Positions 1-7,261 of a stretch of DNA of 13,667 nt are shown here, one piece after another. How positions within the stretch are numbered: the stretch's first letter is position 1; each line of letters opens with the position of its first letter. The notes beneath the pieces are model-generated. The model searched no databases. It was not told where the DNA came from and was given only the letters and a program-made list of their open reading frames with translations. Origin of the DNA: CAG-917 sp051883555 (GTDB lineage: Bacteria; Bacillota; Clostridia; Christensenellales; CAG-917); contig JBJETY010000015.1 of NCBI GenBank assembly GCA_051883555.1, positions 1-13,667 of the forward strand. Reading direction: 5' to 3'. Made by a program: the position numbers and the translations under genes.

Positions 1-748
1 CGCCATCGACAATGGAAACGTTAAAAACTTTTATCATTGTGCCGTCGATAAAGCTAAACGCCGCAGGCCAAGGAGTCACGCCCCTTATAAAGCAATCGAG
101 TTGCGCGGCGGTTTTAGAAAAATCAATAATTCCGTCGTTTTTTGTAAATTGTTTGCAAAACGTCGCCTTCGAAGCGTCCTGAGGCGTAAATACCGCTTTT
201 CCGCTTTCAACAAGCTCTAAAGCTTCGCATATAGCTTCCCCGCCTAATATGCTGAGTTTGTCGAATAACTCTCCCGCAGTCATTTTTTCTATAGAAATCT
301 TTTTGGACAAAAGAACGTCGCCTGCGTCTACCTCTTTGACTGTACGCATGATAGTAACGCCCGTCTCATCTTCGCCGTTTATTATTGCTGTCTGTATCGG
401 AGAGCTGCCTCTGTATTTTGGCAATAGTGACGCATGAACGTTGAGCGTACCGAATTTAGGAACGGCTAAAAATTCATCGCTTAAAATCTGACCGAATGCC
501 GCCGTAACTACAACGTCGGGAGACAATTCTTTTATTTCTTCAATGCCGTCGCGACTGACTTTTTCAAATTGAAGAAGTTTTAAACCAAGTTCCAACGCCT
601 TCTTCTTGACAGGAGAAAAAACAACGGCTTTTCCTCTGCCCGATTCCTTATCGCATCCGGTAACGACCGCCGATATTTCAAATCGGCTATTAAGCTTTTC
701 AAGAATTTCAGCAGAAAAATCCGCCGTTCCCATAAAGATAATTTTCAT
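1..748 (-). CDS. fmt: Methionyl-tRNA formyltransferase (partial, C-terminus cut by window edge)
   Basis: Transfers a formyl group from 10-formyl-tetrahydrofolate to initiator Met-tRNA in the cytoplasm. The first 249 codons are present of a family length of about 310. The protein starts MKIIFMGTADFSAEILEKL, the usual nucleotide-binding start of the formyltransferase fold. The family signature NVHASLLPKYRGSSPI begins at residue 103, and EVDAGDV follows around 139-145. N103, H105 and D141 match the catalytic Asn/His/Asp of formyltransferases. No stop or frameshift interrupts the readable part. ATG at 748 is preceded by a modest AAGG ribosome-binding site. What remains would be the end of the catalytic domain and the C-terminal tRNA-binding domain. 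It lies 252 bp after def, a looser spacing than elsewhere in this cluster, so it may have its own promoter. Identification is very secure. Confidence 0.97.
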   Translation of the reverse strand, partial: MKIIFMGTADFSAEILEKLNSRFEISAVVTGCDKESGRGKAVVFSPVKKKALELGLKLLQFEKVSRDGIEEIKELSPDVVVTAAFGQILSDEFLAVPKFGTLNVHASLLPKYRGSSPIQTAIINGEDETGVTIMRTVKEVDAGDVLLSKKISIEKMTAGELFDKLSILGGEAICEALELVESGKAVFTPQDASKATFCKQFTKNDGIIDFSKTAAQLDCFIRGVTPWPAAFSFIDGTMIKVFNVSIVDG

Positions 749-798
749 ATATACCTTAATTCATATATGATTTAATTCATATAACCTTTGTAAATCTT

Positions 799-828
799 AT
801 CTTAGCAGTCCTTATAAAATTTTTGCAA
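799..828 (-). promoter_or_regulatory. Candidate promoter for fmt
   Basis: On the minus strand TTGCAA (823-828) and TAAGAT (799-804) are 18 bp apart. The -10 element is preceded by TGC, an extended -10 feature. The predicted transcript would have a leader of about 43 nt before the fmt ATG. The -35 is only 4/6 and it lies inside a hairpin-forming repeat, so this is a plausible but unproven site. Confidence 0.35.
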
Positions 829-854
829 ATTGAAATTATTTTCAATCTGCAAAA
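821..854. repeat. Inverted repeat (15-bp arms, 4-nt loop) between def and fmt
   Basis: Arms 821-835 and 840-854 are complementary, with one A-C mismatch on the plus strand that becomes a G-U pair in minus-strand RNA. Transcripts of the def-fmt direction could therefore form an uninterrupted 15-bp stem with a TTAT/ATAA loop. The stem is AT-rich and is not followed by a clean T-run on either strand, so it is a poor intrinsic terminator. Its role could be mRNA processing or partial termination; this is inference. Confidence 0.55.
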
Positions 855-1000
855 TCAAAACAAAACACGGCAATATCGAAATGACAAGCAATAAAGGCGT
901 AAAGCAAAATTTTTAATGCTATTTTACCTTATCATTCTTTGCTCATATTTGCAATGGTAAATTTAGCAGAATTAAATTCAGCAAAGTAAATGCCGCTTTT

Positions 1001-1456
1001 TTAAACTTCTTCCTGAACCTTATTGCATCTGTCGATAAACAAAATTCCGTCGAGATGGTCGATTTCGTGCTGACAGGCAACCGCGTTAAAATCACTGACG
1101 GTTTTTGTATACTTATTTCCGAATCTGTCGTAAGCTTCGATTGTGATTTCTTTTGCTCTGACTACCTCGCCCGACTTGTTTTTAACGGACAAACAAGCTT
1201 CCTGACCTTTTTGCTTGCCTTTTTGTTCGACAATGACGGGATTTATCATCTCAAGAAACAAATCTTCCGTCATAACGATACAAACACGCTTTAACACCGC
1301 AACCTGCGGTGCGGCAAGTCCTACTCCGTTGGCGGCGATAAGAGTTTCTTTCATATCGTCCAACAAAACCGCAAGTCTTTCATCAAAATCTGTCACTTCA
1401 CGGCACTTTTTACGCAACATCTCGTCCGGAAGATGAATAATTTTTCTTTTTGCCAT
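1001..1456 (-). CDS. def: Peptide deformylase
   Basis: Metalloenzyme that removes the formyl group from the N-terminus of new proteins, the counterpart of Fmt encoded next door. The 151 residues are within the normal range for bacterial deformylases. Motif 1 GVGLAAPQ is at 44-51. Motif 2 reads EACLS at 86-90 with the metal ligand C88. Motif 3 HEIDHLDG at 130-137 supplies H130, H134 and catalytic E131. In most deformylases motif 2 is EGCLS and is followed by VP; here Gly is Ala and the next residues are VKN, a mild departure in the active-site loop. ATG at 1456 has a good AGGAG site 4-5 nt upstream, and only 8 bp separate it from the priA stop, so it is probably co-transcribed with priA. Confidence 0.96.
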   Translation of the reverse strand: MAKRKIIHLPDEMLRKKCREVTDFDERLAVLLDDMKETLIAANGVGLAAPQVAVLKRVCIVMTEDLFLEMINPVIVEQKGKQKGQEACLSVKNKSGEVVRAKEITIEAYDRFGNKYTKTVSDFNAVACQHEIDHLDGILFIDRCNKVQEEV

Positions 1457-1464
1457 AATTTCTC

Positions 1465-3621
1465 CTAATTTAAACTTTGTGGGTTTAATTCAACGAAACA
1501 ATTAGTTTTTCCTTTGTTTTCATATACTATATTATATATTCTTTTCATAATTTCATCGGCTCTATCGCATTTCAGCCGCATTAAAACCTGATAACGGACT
1601 TTGTTCTTAATTTTATTTATCGGCGAACGCATTGCACCTAAATAAATAAAATCATCTTTCGGCAAGTCTTTGATTTTCAAATATATGCGTTTTATAGTAT
1701 CAAAAGTAATTTTATCGTCTTCCCCCGAACATAAAACGCGGACGATAACGCTGAAAGGCGGAAATTTTGTTACCTGCCTTGTGTTTATCTCTTTTGAGTA
1801 AAACCCTTTATAATCATAGTTTTTAGCAAAGCGAAAAACGTAATTATTCGGTGAAAAGGTTTGCAAAATAACTCTTCCTGCTTTGTCCGCTCTTCCCGCT
1901 CTGCCCGCAACCTGCGTTACAAGTTGAAACGTCCTTTCGCTTGAACGGTAATCGTCGAAATACAACGAAAAATCGGCGTCGAGTATTCCCACCAAAGTTA
2001 CGTCTGCAAAATCGTGTCCCTTGGCAATCATCTGAGTGCCTACTAAAACGTTTGCCTCGCCCTTTGCGAATTTATCGAGAATTTCAAAATGCGAGCCTTT
2101 ATGCGTTGTGGTATCGTTATCCATTCTGATAACTTTAACGCCGGGAATGGTTTTTTCAATTTCTTCCTTAACCTTTTGAGTACCCGTTCTGCCGTGTTTG
2201 ATATTCAAACTGCCGCATTTCGGACAGCGTGACGGCATGGCGTAAGCTTTTCCGCAATAATGGCATTTCAGTCTTTCAACGTCCTTATGATAAGTTAGCG
2301 ACACGTCGCAATCTTCACATACGGGAATGTAGCCGCAATCGCGACACATAATGAAAGAACTGAAACCGCGACGGTTTATAAAAATCATCGCCTTTTCGCC
2401 CTTTTCAATCGTAGATTTCAAAGCGTCGGTCAAGGCATATGAAAATATTCCGTTGTTTCCGTTCCGTATCTCGTTTGCCATACCGACGATTTCGATAGGC
2501 GGAAGATGACTTCCCGAAATTCTGTTAGGCATTTCGATAAGTCTGTATTTTCCTTCGTCGGCAAGTTTATAAGTTTCTATATCCGGTGTGGCGCTTCCCA
2601 AAACCAGACTGCAATTATTATACTTAGCTCTGAATTCGGCAATCGTTTTGGTGTCGAAACGAGGATTGGCGTCGCTTATATAGCTTGAATCGTGTTCTTC
2701 ATCTATAATAATTATGCCGACGTCGCTTAACGGAGCGAAAATTGCACTTCTTGCACCAACGGCTATCTTTGCTTCTCCGTTTTTAAGTCTTGACCATTCG
2801 TCAAAACGCTCTCCGTCGCTAAGTCCGCTATGCAATATTGCAACGTCAAGTCCGAAACGGGCGCGCATAATCTTCAAAACTTGCGGAGTAAGCGATATTT
2901 CGGGCACTAAAAGAATCGCCGTTTTGTTCAATTTCAACGCTCTCTCGATTAGTCGCTGATAAACCTCGGTTTTTCCGCTGCCTGTAACTCCATGTAAAAG
3001 ATAAAAGTCTTCTTTTTTCGTTATAATTTCATACGCTTTTTTTTGGTCTTCGGTCAAATCGACGTCTTTTTTTGAGGCGATTTCCCCTATAAACGGAATA
3101 CGGGCAAGCTCTTTTTCAACCTTAACGGCATATCCTTTCTGAATAAGTCCGTTTACCGCAGAAACACCGAAATTTTCAACCGCTTTTGTCAAAGGAATTT
3201 CTCCTTCCGACAATAAAAATTTTGCCAATTCCGCCTGCTTTATCGCTCTTGCAAATTGTACGGAATCGTTCAATACTTCCGTAGATTTTAAAAAAAGCCT
3301 TTTTAGGCTTGCAGATTTATCAAGTCGCAAACCTGCAGGAATCAAGAGCCTTATAATATCTATGTATCTTAAAAAGAACTTCTCCTTCATGTATGCGACA
3401 AGGTTTAGCATTTCTTTGGACAAAGGAACGTCAAGCACCTTTATTATCGACTTTAATCGACCGACAAAATCAGATTTTTCTTTTACGGCAAGCACAAAAC
3501 CGATTAAAGTTTTATTCCCGAAAGGAACCAAAACTCTGCTTCCGACTTCGGCTTCTCCTTCATAAGCGAAAACTCTGTCTAAATCGTCGGTAGAAATATC
3601 AACAAGCACTTCAAGCGTCAT
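1465..3621 (-). CDS. priA: Primosomal protein N' (replication restart helicase PriA)
   Basis: 3'-5' DNA helicase that recognises abandoned forks and reloads the replisome. I take ATG 3621 as the start (718 aa). It forms an ATGA overlap with the coaBC stop, has AGGA about 10 nt upstream, and gives MTLEVLVDISTDDLDRVFAYE, the usual PriA beginning. A longer frame to 3675 would only add residues inside coaBC. In this numbering Walker A GVTGSGKT is at 211-218 and DEEH at 307-310. Eight zinc-binding cysteines in four CxxC pairs lie at 426/429, 435/438, 453/456 and 466/469. GTQMIAKGHDF is at 528-538 and the arginine-finger motif QVAGRAGR around 570-577. All key helicase and zinc residues are present. 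The length is slightly below the common 730-800 aa. Translation is probably coupled to coaBC. Confidence 0.97.
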   Translation of the reverse strand: MTLEVLVDISTDDLDRVFAYEGEAEVGSRVLVPFGNKTLIGFVLAVKEKSDFVGRLKSIIKVLDVPLSKEMLNLVAYMKEKFFLRYIDIIRLLIPAGLRLDKSASLKRLFLKSTEVLNDSVQFARAIKQAELAKFLLSEGEIPLTKAVENFGVSAVNGLIQKGYAVKVEKELARIPFIGEIASKKDVDLTEDQKKAYEIITKKEDFYLLHGVTGSGKTEVYQRLIERALKLNKTAILLVPEISLTPQVLKIMRARFGLDVAILHSGLSDGERFDEWSRLKNGEAKIAVGARSAIFAPLSDVGIIIIDEEHDSSYISDANPRFDTKTIAEFRAKYNNCSLVLGSATPDIETYKLADEGKYRLIEMPNRISGSHLPPIEIVGMANEIRNGNNGIFSYALTDALKSTIEKGEKAMIFINRRGFSSFIMCRDCGYIPVCEDCDVSLTYHKDVERLKCHYCGKAYAMPSRCPKCGSLNIKHGRTGTQKVKEEIEKTIPGVKVIRMDNDTTTHKGSHFEILDKFAKGEANVLVGTQMIAKGHDFADVTLVGILDADFSLYFDDYRSSERTFQLVTQVAGRAGRADKAGRVILQTFSPNNYVFRFAKNYDYKGFYSKEINTRQVTKFPPFSVIVRVLCSGEDDKITFDTIKRIYLKIKDLPKDDFIYLGAMRSPINKIKNKVRYQVLMRLKCDRADEIMKRIYNIVYENKGKTNCFVELNPQSLN

Positions 3622-4799
3622 AATTTGATTATCCTGTCTAAAATCTCGTTTGCGACGTCCGCTTTGCTCATACAAGGAAGTTCGGCTTCTTCGTTTTCCG
3701 ATATAATCGTTACAATATTCGTATCGACGTCAAACCCTGCGCCGACTTTCGTTACGTCGTTAGCTACAACCAAATCCGCATGCTTCGAATTAAGTTTCTT
3801 TTTGGCGTTTTCAATCAGATTTTCCGTTTCGGCAGAAAAAATTATAAGTTTCTTATCTCCCTTTATCTCGCCTACCGCTTTTGCAATATCCGGATTTTTT
3901 TCCAACTCCAAAGTGAGCGTTTCGGATTTTATTTTCTGTTCCGAATAGTTTTTAACTTTATAATCGCCGGGAGCCGCGGCCTTAATAATTAAGTCGGCGT
4001 CTTGCATATTCGTAATAACGGCGTCATACATTTGCGCCGTCGTTTCGACGTAAATAGTTTTATATATTCCGTTCGGCACCTGTGCCGACGTAAAACCTTT
4101 AACTAAAATAACTCTGCCGCCCCGTTCCTGTACGGCTTTGACAAGAGCAAACCCCATCTTTCCCGAACTGTTATTAGAAATATATCTAACTCCGTCTATT
4201 GGCTCACGAGTCGCCCCAGCCGTAATCAAAACTGTTTTTCCTGCAAAATCCTGAACGGGAGATACGGTTTTTACGATAAGGTTTACTATATCTTCGGGAC
4301 TTGCCATTTTTCCTTTTCCCGTGTCGCCGCAAGCAAGATTTCCGACAACCGGCTCTAAAACGATATATCCCAATTTCCTGAGTTTTTCAAGATTTGCTTC
4401 CGTCTGTTTGGCTTCGTACATATTCGTATTCATTGCCGGACAGATTATAATAGGCGCTTTGACGGCAAGCAACGTAGTGGATAACATATCGTCTGCAATT
4501 CCCGCCGCTAGCTTTGCGATTATGTCGGCACTTGCAGGCGCAACGACAAAAACATCTCCTTTTTTAGCTAAGGAAATGTGTTTTACGTCGAATTCAAAAT
4601 CACGGTCGAACGTATTCGTAACGGCTTTGTTTTTCGTAAGAGTTTCAAAGGTTAAAGGGGTAACGAACTCGGCGCCGTTTTTCGTCAAAATAACGTCGAC
4701 GTTTGCCCCCATTTTTACAAGGCTCGAAGCAATTTCACAAGCCTTGTATGCGGCAATAGAGCCGCTAACGCCTAAAACTACCGACTTGCCATACAACAT
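3618..4799 (-). CDS. coaBC: Bifunctional phosphopantothenoylcysteine decarboxylase / phosphopantothenate-cysteine ligase
   Basis: Carries out two consecutive steps of coenzyme A synthesis: ligation of cysteine to 4'-phosphopantothenate (CoaB) and decarboxylation to 4'-phosphopantetheine (CoaC). The protein has 393 residues, a normal length. The N-terminal FMN-dependent CoaC half shows GSIAAYKA (13-20), catalytic H74, PAMNTNMY (121-128) and C157 in the ACGDTGKGKM flap. The CoaB half starts near 186 with ITAGATREPIDGVRYISNNSSGK; N210 and K301 match residues known to be important in CoaB. The nucleotide-site motif usually written AAVADY reads AAAPGDY (274-280), a local variant. ATG 4799 overlaps the rpoZ stop as TAATG and has no strong ribosome-binding site, suggesting translational coupling; the 3' end overlaps priA by 4 bp. 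Confidence 0.97.
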   Translation of the reverse strand: MLYGKSVVLGVSGSIAAYKACEIASSLVKMGANVDVILTKNGAEFVTPLTFETLTKNKAVTNTFDRDFEFDVKHISLAKKGDVFVVAPASADIIAKLAAGIADDMLSTTLLAVKAPIIICPAMNTNMYEAKQTEANLEKLRKLGYIVLEPVVGNLACGDTGKGKMASPEDIVNLIVKTVSPVQDFAGKTVLITAGATREPIDGVRYISNNSSGKMGFALVKAVQERGGRVILVKGFTSAQVPNGIYKTIYVETTAQMYDAVITNMQDADLIIKAAAPGDYKVKNYSEQKIKSETLTLELEKNPDIAKAVGEIKGDKKLIIFSAETENLIENAKKKLNSKHADLVVANDVTKVGAGFDVDTNIVTIISENEEAELPCMSKADVANEILDRIIKL

Positions 4800-4999
4800 T
4801 AGTCTTTGTCGTTAATGATTTTAATTTTTCCCTCGTAAATTTCTTTGCAAGCGAGAGAAATCGGCTTCATTCCGGAATCGGAAAGATATGAGCTGTCTTG
4901 AGTTACAAGTTCTCTTGCACGTTTTGCGACCGCACAAGTAAGAGCATATCTGCATTCTGCCTTTTTAATAAGTTTGTCGATTGGTGGGTCAATCATCAT
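4799..4999 (-). CDS. rpoZ: DNA-directed RNA polymerase subunit omega
   Basis: Small subunit that helps assemble and stabilise RNA polymerase around beta'. The 66 aa product is typical of clostridial omega. Conserved features are DPPIDKLIKKAECRYAL at the start, the AKRAREL helix motif (residues 25-31) and KPISLACKEIYEGKIKI near the end. Two ATG codons stand in tandem at 4999 and 4996. I choose 4999 because a full GGAGG site lies 9 nt upstream, the strongest ribosome-binding site in the window. The start overlaps the end of gmk by 11 bp and the stop overlaps coaBC by one base. The gmk-rpoZ-coaBC order is the standard Bacillota arrangement and supports the call despite the small size. Confidence 0.94.
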   Translation of the reverse strand: MMIDPPIDKLIKKAECRYALTCAVAKRARELVTQDSSYLSDSGMKPISLACKEIYEGKIKIINDKD

Positions 5000-5609
5000 T
5001 TTGGGTTTCCTCCGATAATTTGGATATTATATCCTTATTTCTTGTCAATTTATTTCTTTCGGCTAAAATAATCGAAATCATATTTTTAGCGCATTCGTCG
5101 ATTTTATCGTTGACTAAAACGTAATCGTATTTTTCAATTTCACGTACTTCTTTTTTTACTTCCGCAAGGCGGCATTTAAGACTCTCTTCCGTCTCGCTAC
5201 CTCTGCCGATAAGACGCTCTTTTAAATCTTTAATGCTCGGCGGAGTGATAAAGATACTTACCGACTCGGGATATGCCTTTTTCATATTTTCCGCTCCGAC
5301 GAAATTTATATCGAAAATCATATCTTTACCGCTAGATAGCGATTTATCGATTTCGGATTTAAGCGTTCCGTAATAATTTCCGAACGTGCAAGCATGTTCA
5401 GCAAAAAGTCCGTCGCTTATCATCTTTTCAAATTCTTCTTTGCTGAAGAAATGATAATGCACTCCGTTCACTTCTCCGTCTCTAGGTTTTCTGGACGTAG
5501 CCGAAACGGAAAACGATAAATTGTCTACCGCTTTAAAAACCTCTTTAAGAACGGTACCTTTTCCCGCTCCTGAAAATCCGGAAACTATAAATAATATTCC
5601 TTTTCTCAT
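4989..5609 (-). CDS. gmk: Guanylate kinase
   Basis: Phosphorylates GMP to GDP with ATP, in nucleotide metabolism and recycling of guanine nucleotides. From ATG 5609 the product is 206 aa, the usual length. An upstream in-frame ATG at 5693 would add 28 residues unlike the family, while 5609 has a GGAG site close by. The P-loop is GFSGAGKGT (11-19), where the family normally has GPSGAGKGT. SATSRKPRDGEVNGVHYHFF (36-55) is the GMP-binding region and NYYGT (78-82) is also conserved. DINFVGA (100-106) stands where DIDVQGA is usual. The ribosome-binding region is partly duplicated: on the minus strand TACGGAG occurs twice, 14 bp apart, upstream of the start. The 3' end overlaps rpoZ. Confidence 0.96.
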   Translation of the reverse strand: MRKGILFIVSGFSGAGKGTVLKEVFKAVDNLSFSVSATSRKPRDGEVNGVHYHFFSKEEFEKMISDGLFAEHACTFGNYYGTLKSEIDKSLSSGKDMIFDINFVGAENMKKAYPESVSIFITPPSIKDLKERLIGRGSETEESLKCRLAEVKKEVREIEKYDYVLVNDKIDECAKNMISIILAERNKLTRNKDIISKLSEETQNDD

Positions 5610-5699
5610 ATACTCCGTAAAATATGCTCCGTATATGCACTTTAAACTGTTGCACGATGCACGATTTAGTATTTTTTTTGCTCTGACTTGCAAAACCGT

Positions 5700-5722
5700 T
5701 ATAAAAAACCCGGTTTTTTATA
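5700..5722. repeat. Palindrome between yicC and gmk
   Basis: Eleven-base arms, TATAAAAAACC and GGTTTTTTATA, flank a single central base; the symmetry is exact. It lies about 90 bp upstream of the gmk start and 140 bp after the yicC stop. As RNA the stem would be weak (two or three G-C pairs and a tight loop) though it ends in a T6 run, so it could be a feeble bidirectional terminator. As DNA it resembles a dimeric repressor site. Neither role can be decided from the sequence. Confidence 0.5.
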
Positions 5723-5733
5723 GAACTTTGTCC

Positions 5734-5790
5734 GCTTTTATGATATTAAATTGCTTTTACGATATTAACTTGCTTTTACGACTAACGCTT
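5734..5790. repeat. 19-bp tandem repeat, three units
   Basis: Three consecutive 19-bp units start at 5734, 5753 and 5772, each beginning GCTTTTA. Units 1 and 2 differ at two positions; the third keeps the first half and diverges afterwards. The array sits in the 254-bp gap between yicC and gmk where other Bacillota carry remA. No open frame of useful length spans it. It may be simple slippage-derived sequence or a set of binding sites. Confidence 0.75.
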
Positions 5791-5863
5791 ACTTTAATGC
5801 ATATTACTTAAAATGCTCGTAATAAACTATTGATAAACGCAATATGAAGTATTCCGTAAGGCA

Positions 5864-6739
5864 TTATTCGATATTCTGCACTTGCTCTCTTATTTTCTCG
5901 ATTTCGTTTTTAAGCTTCAAAACTGCGTTAGTTATTTTAATATCGTTCGCCTTACTTCCGATAGTGTTTGTTTCCCTGTTTATCTCTTGTAAAAGAAAAT
6001 CGAGTTTTCTTCCGACAGGTTCTTCAGATTCCAAAAATCCGTCGAATTGTTTAAAATGAGAAGACAGTCTCGTAAGTTCTTCATCGATAGCGCAACGGTC
6101 GGCGAATATTGCAACTTCCGTTTCGATGCGCTGCTTATCCAGCTCTGCGGTATTTACGAGTTCTTTTATTCTTGCATTGATTTTCTCGCGATAATCTTTT
6201 ACAACGCCCGGAGCATAAGTTTCGATTTCAGCTCTGAGCTCTTTAAGCACCAAAAGCTTTTTAGCCATATCCTTAGCAATTTCATCGCCCTCTTTTATTC
6301 TCATTTCTTCAAGATTTGCAAGAGCAGAAACGAGCGATAAAACGACTAAATTTTTAAGTTCGTCTTCATCCTCTGTCGGCATAACTCTTTCTAAAACGTC
6401 AGGCGCTTTCATAATCTGAGAAACGGTTATATCGTTTTCGATTTTAAGTTCACGAGCCAGCAATTCGCCCAAATAAAAATAGTCTTTGCCGAGTTGGTTA
6501 TTACAGACGTAACCGCCCTTTTCATCGCTTTGATTATCATAAGTTACAAAAACGTCGAGATGACCTCTGTTTATCACCTGACCGATATTTTTTCTCACAA
6601 GGTCGTCAAGAAATAAAAAACCTTTCGGCATCTTAACGTTAAGGTCAAGATAGCGATGATTTACTGCCTTTATTTCAACTGTAACAGTTTTTCCGTTATG
6701 GCTTGCCTGTCCCTTGCCATAGCCCGTCATGCTTTTCAA
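5864..6739 (-). CDS. yicC: YicC/YloC family endoribonuclease
   Basis: Member of the YicC family, shown in Escherichia coli to be an endoribonuclease; the exact substrate here is unknown. The most likely start is TTG 6739: it has GGAGAG at ideal spacing and yields MKSMTGYGKG, matching the family's usual M(I)KSMTGFG beginning. The nearest ATG (6730) is too far from that site. An in-frame ATG at 6844 would add 35 residues not seen in the family. The resulting 291 aa is the normal size. VNHRYLDL (26-33) marks the N-terminal domain. The C-terminal signature GRKLDFLLQEINRETNTIGS (243-262) is followed by KLKNEIEKIREQVQNIE at the very end. In Bacillus the gene heads the remA-gmk-rpoZ cluster, but remA is not found here. 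Confidence 0.95.
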   Translation of the reverse strand: MKSMTGYGKGQASHNGKTVTVEIKAVNHRYLDLNVKMPKGFLFLDDLVRKNIGQVINRGHLDVFVTYDNQSDEKGGYVCNNQLGKDYFYLGELLARELKIENDITVSQIMKAPDVLERVMPTEDEDELKNLVVLSLVSALANLEEMRIKEGDEIAKDMAKKLLVLKELRAEIETYAPGVVKDYREKINARIKELVNTAELDKQRIETEVAIFADRCAIDEELTRLSSHFKQFDGFLESEEPVGRKLDFLLQEINRETNTIGSKANDIKITNAVLKLKNEIEKIREQVQNIE

Positions 6740-6876
6740 TTTTACTCTCCGATGCAACGCGAAAACGCTTTTTGTTTTAAGCAAAATATGCGGACATGCA
6801 ATATCCGCTAATCGTTGCCTTAATCGGCATTTCTTTCGTTGCAATATTTTATTAATATTAAACTATATTATTATAG

Positions 6877-6905
6877 ATTTTAACATATAATTTTTTATAA
6901 TTCAA
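6877..6905 (-). promoter_or_regulatory. Candidate extended -10 promoter for yicC
   Basis: Minus strand: TTGAAT (6900-6905), 17-bp spacer, TAAAAT (6877-6882), with TGT directly before the -10 element (extended -10). It predicts a leader of about 130 nt before the yicC TTG start. It would drive yicC and, if read-through occurs, the gmk-fmt cluster. Confidence 0.5.
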
Positions 6906-7110
6906 CTGTTAAACGCAAACTATCTTACACTAAATTTCAATTCGTACCGCATTCATAACGCAATCAAATTTGCCGACTTAGAGCTTACACAAACCGCTAA
7001 ATTTAAAACGAATAAACGCCGTTGCACCGCAGTCGCATTATGCGTTCTTTCAAAATTTAAAAATTGAATATTTATGCATAAAATCAAAAAATATACAATT
7101 TTACAACATT

Positions 7111-7149
7111 AAATTAAATTGAAAACTGCATAATCATATAATTATGCAG
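7111..7149 (-). terminator. Probable intrinsic terminator after ligA
   Basis: On the minus strand CTGCATAAT pairs with ATTATGCAG across a 6-nt loop (arms 7141-7149 and 7126-7134), followed by TTTTCAATTTAATTT. It lies about 110 bp past the ligA stop. The stem is only 9 bp with few G-C pairs, so efficiency is uncertain, but the position and tail fit the end of the pcrA-ligA unit. Confidence 0.5.
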
Positions 7150-7261
7150 ACAGCGCAAAAGATACGAACACGACTCGAAGAAATTTTTATAAATAATCAC
7201 AAACGGTCGCTAAAATCAATTGCAAATACAATAGTCGAATCGGATGAAAGGAAAACTTTGC

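Larger units (their letters stand above)
6740..7261. other. 522-bp AT-rich spacer between ligA and yicC
   Basis: No coding frame of interest on either strand. It holds the candidate yicC promoter near 6877-6905 and a hairpin with a T-rich tail (7111-7149) that probably ends ligA transcription. The middle part (about 6910-7110) shows no recognisable gene, repeat or RNA motif. Confidence 0.6.

Noticed and set aside
3622..3675. Longer N-terminus for PriA starting at 3675
   Set aside because: The extra 18 residues are encoded inside coaBC and do not resemble PriA, while ATG 3621 forms the usual ATGA coupling with coaBC.
4321..4815. 164-codon plus-strand open frame opposite coaBC
   Set aside because: Lies entirely antisense to a well-supported gene with all catalytic motifs; no recognisable domain.
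5610..5693. Longer N-terminus for guanylate kinase starting at 5693
   Set aside because: Adds 28 residues before the normal family start; the better ribosome-binding site is at 5609.
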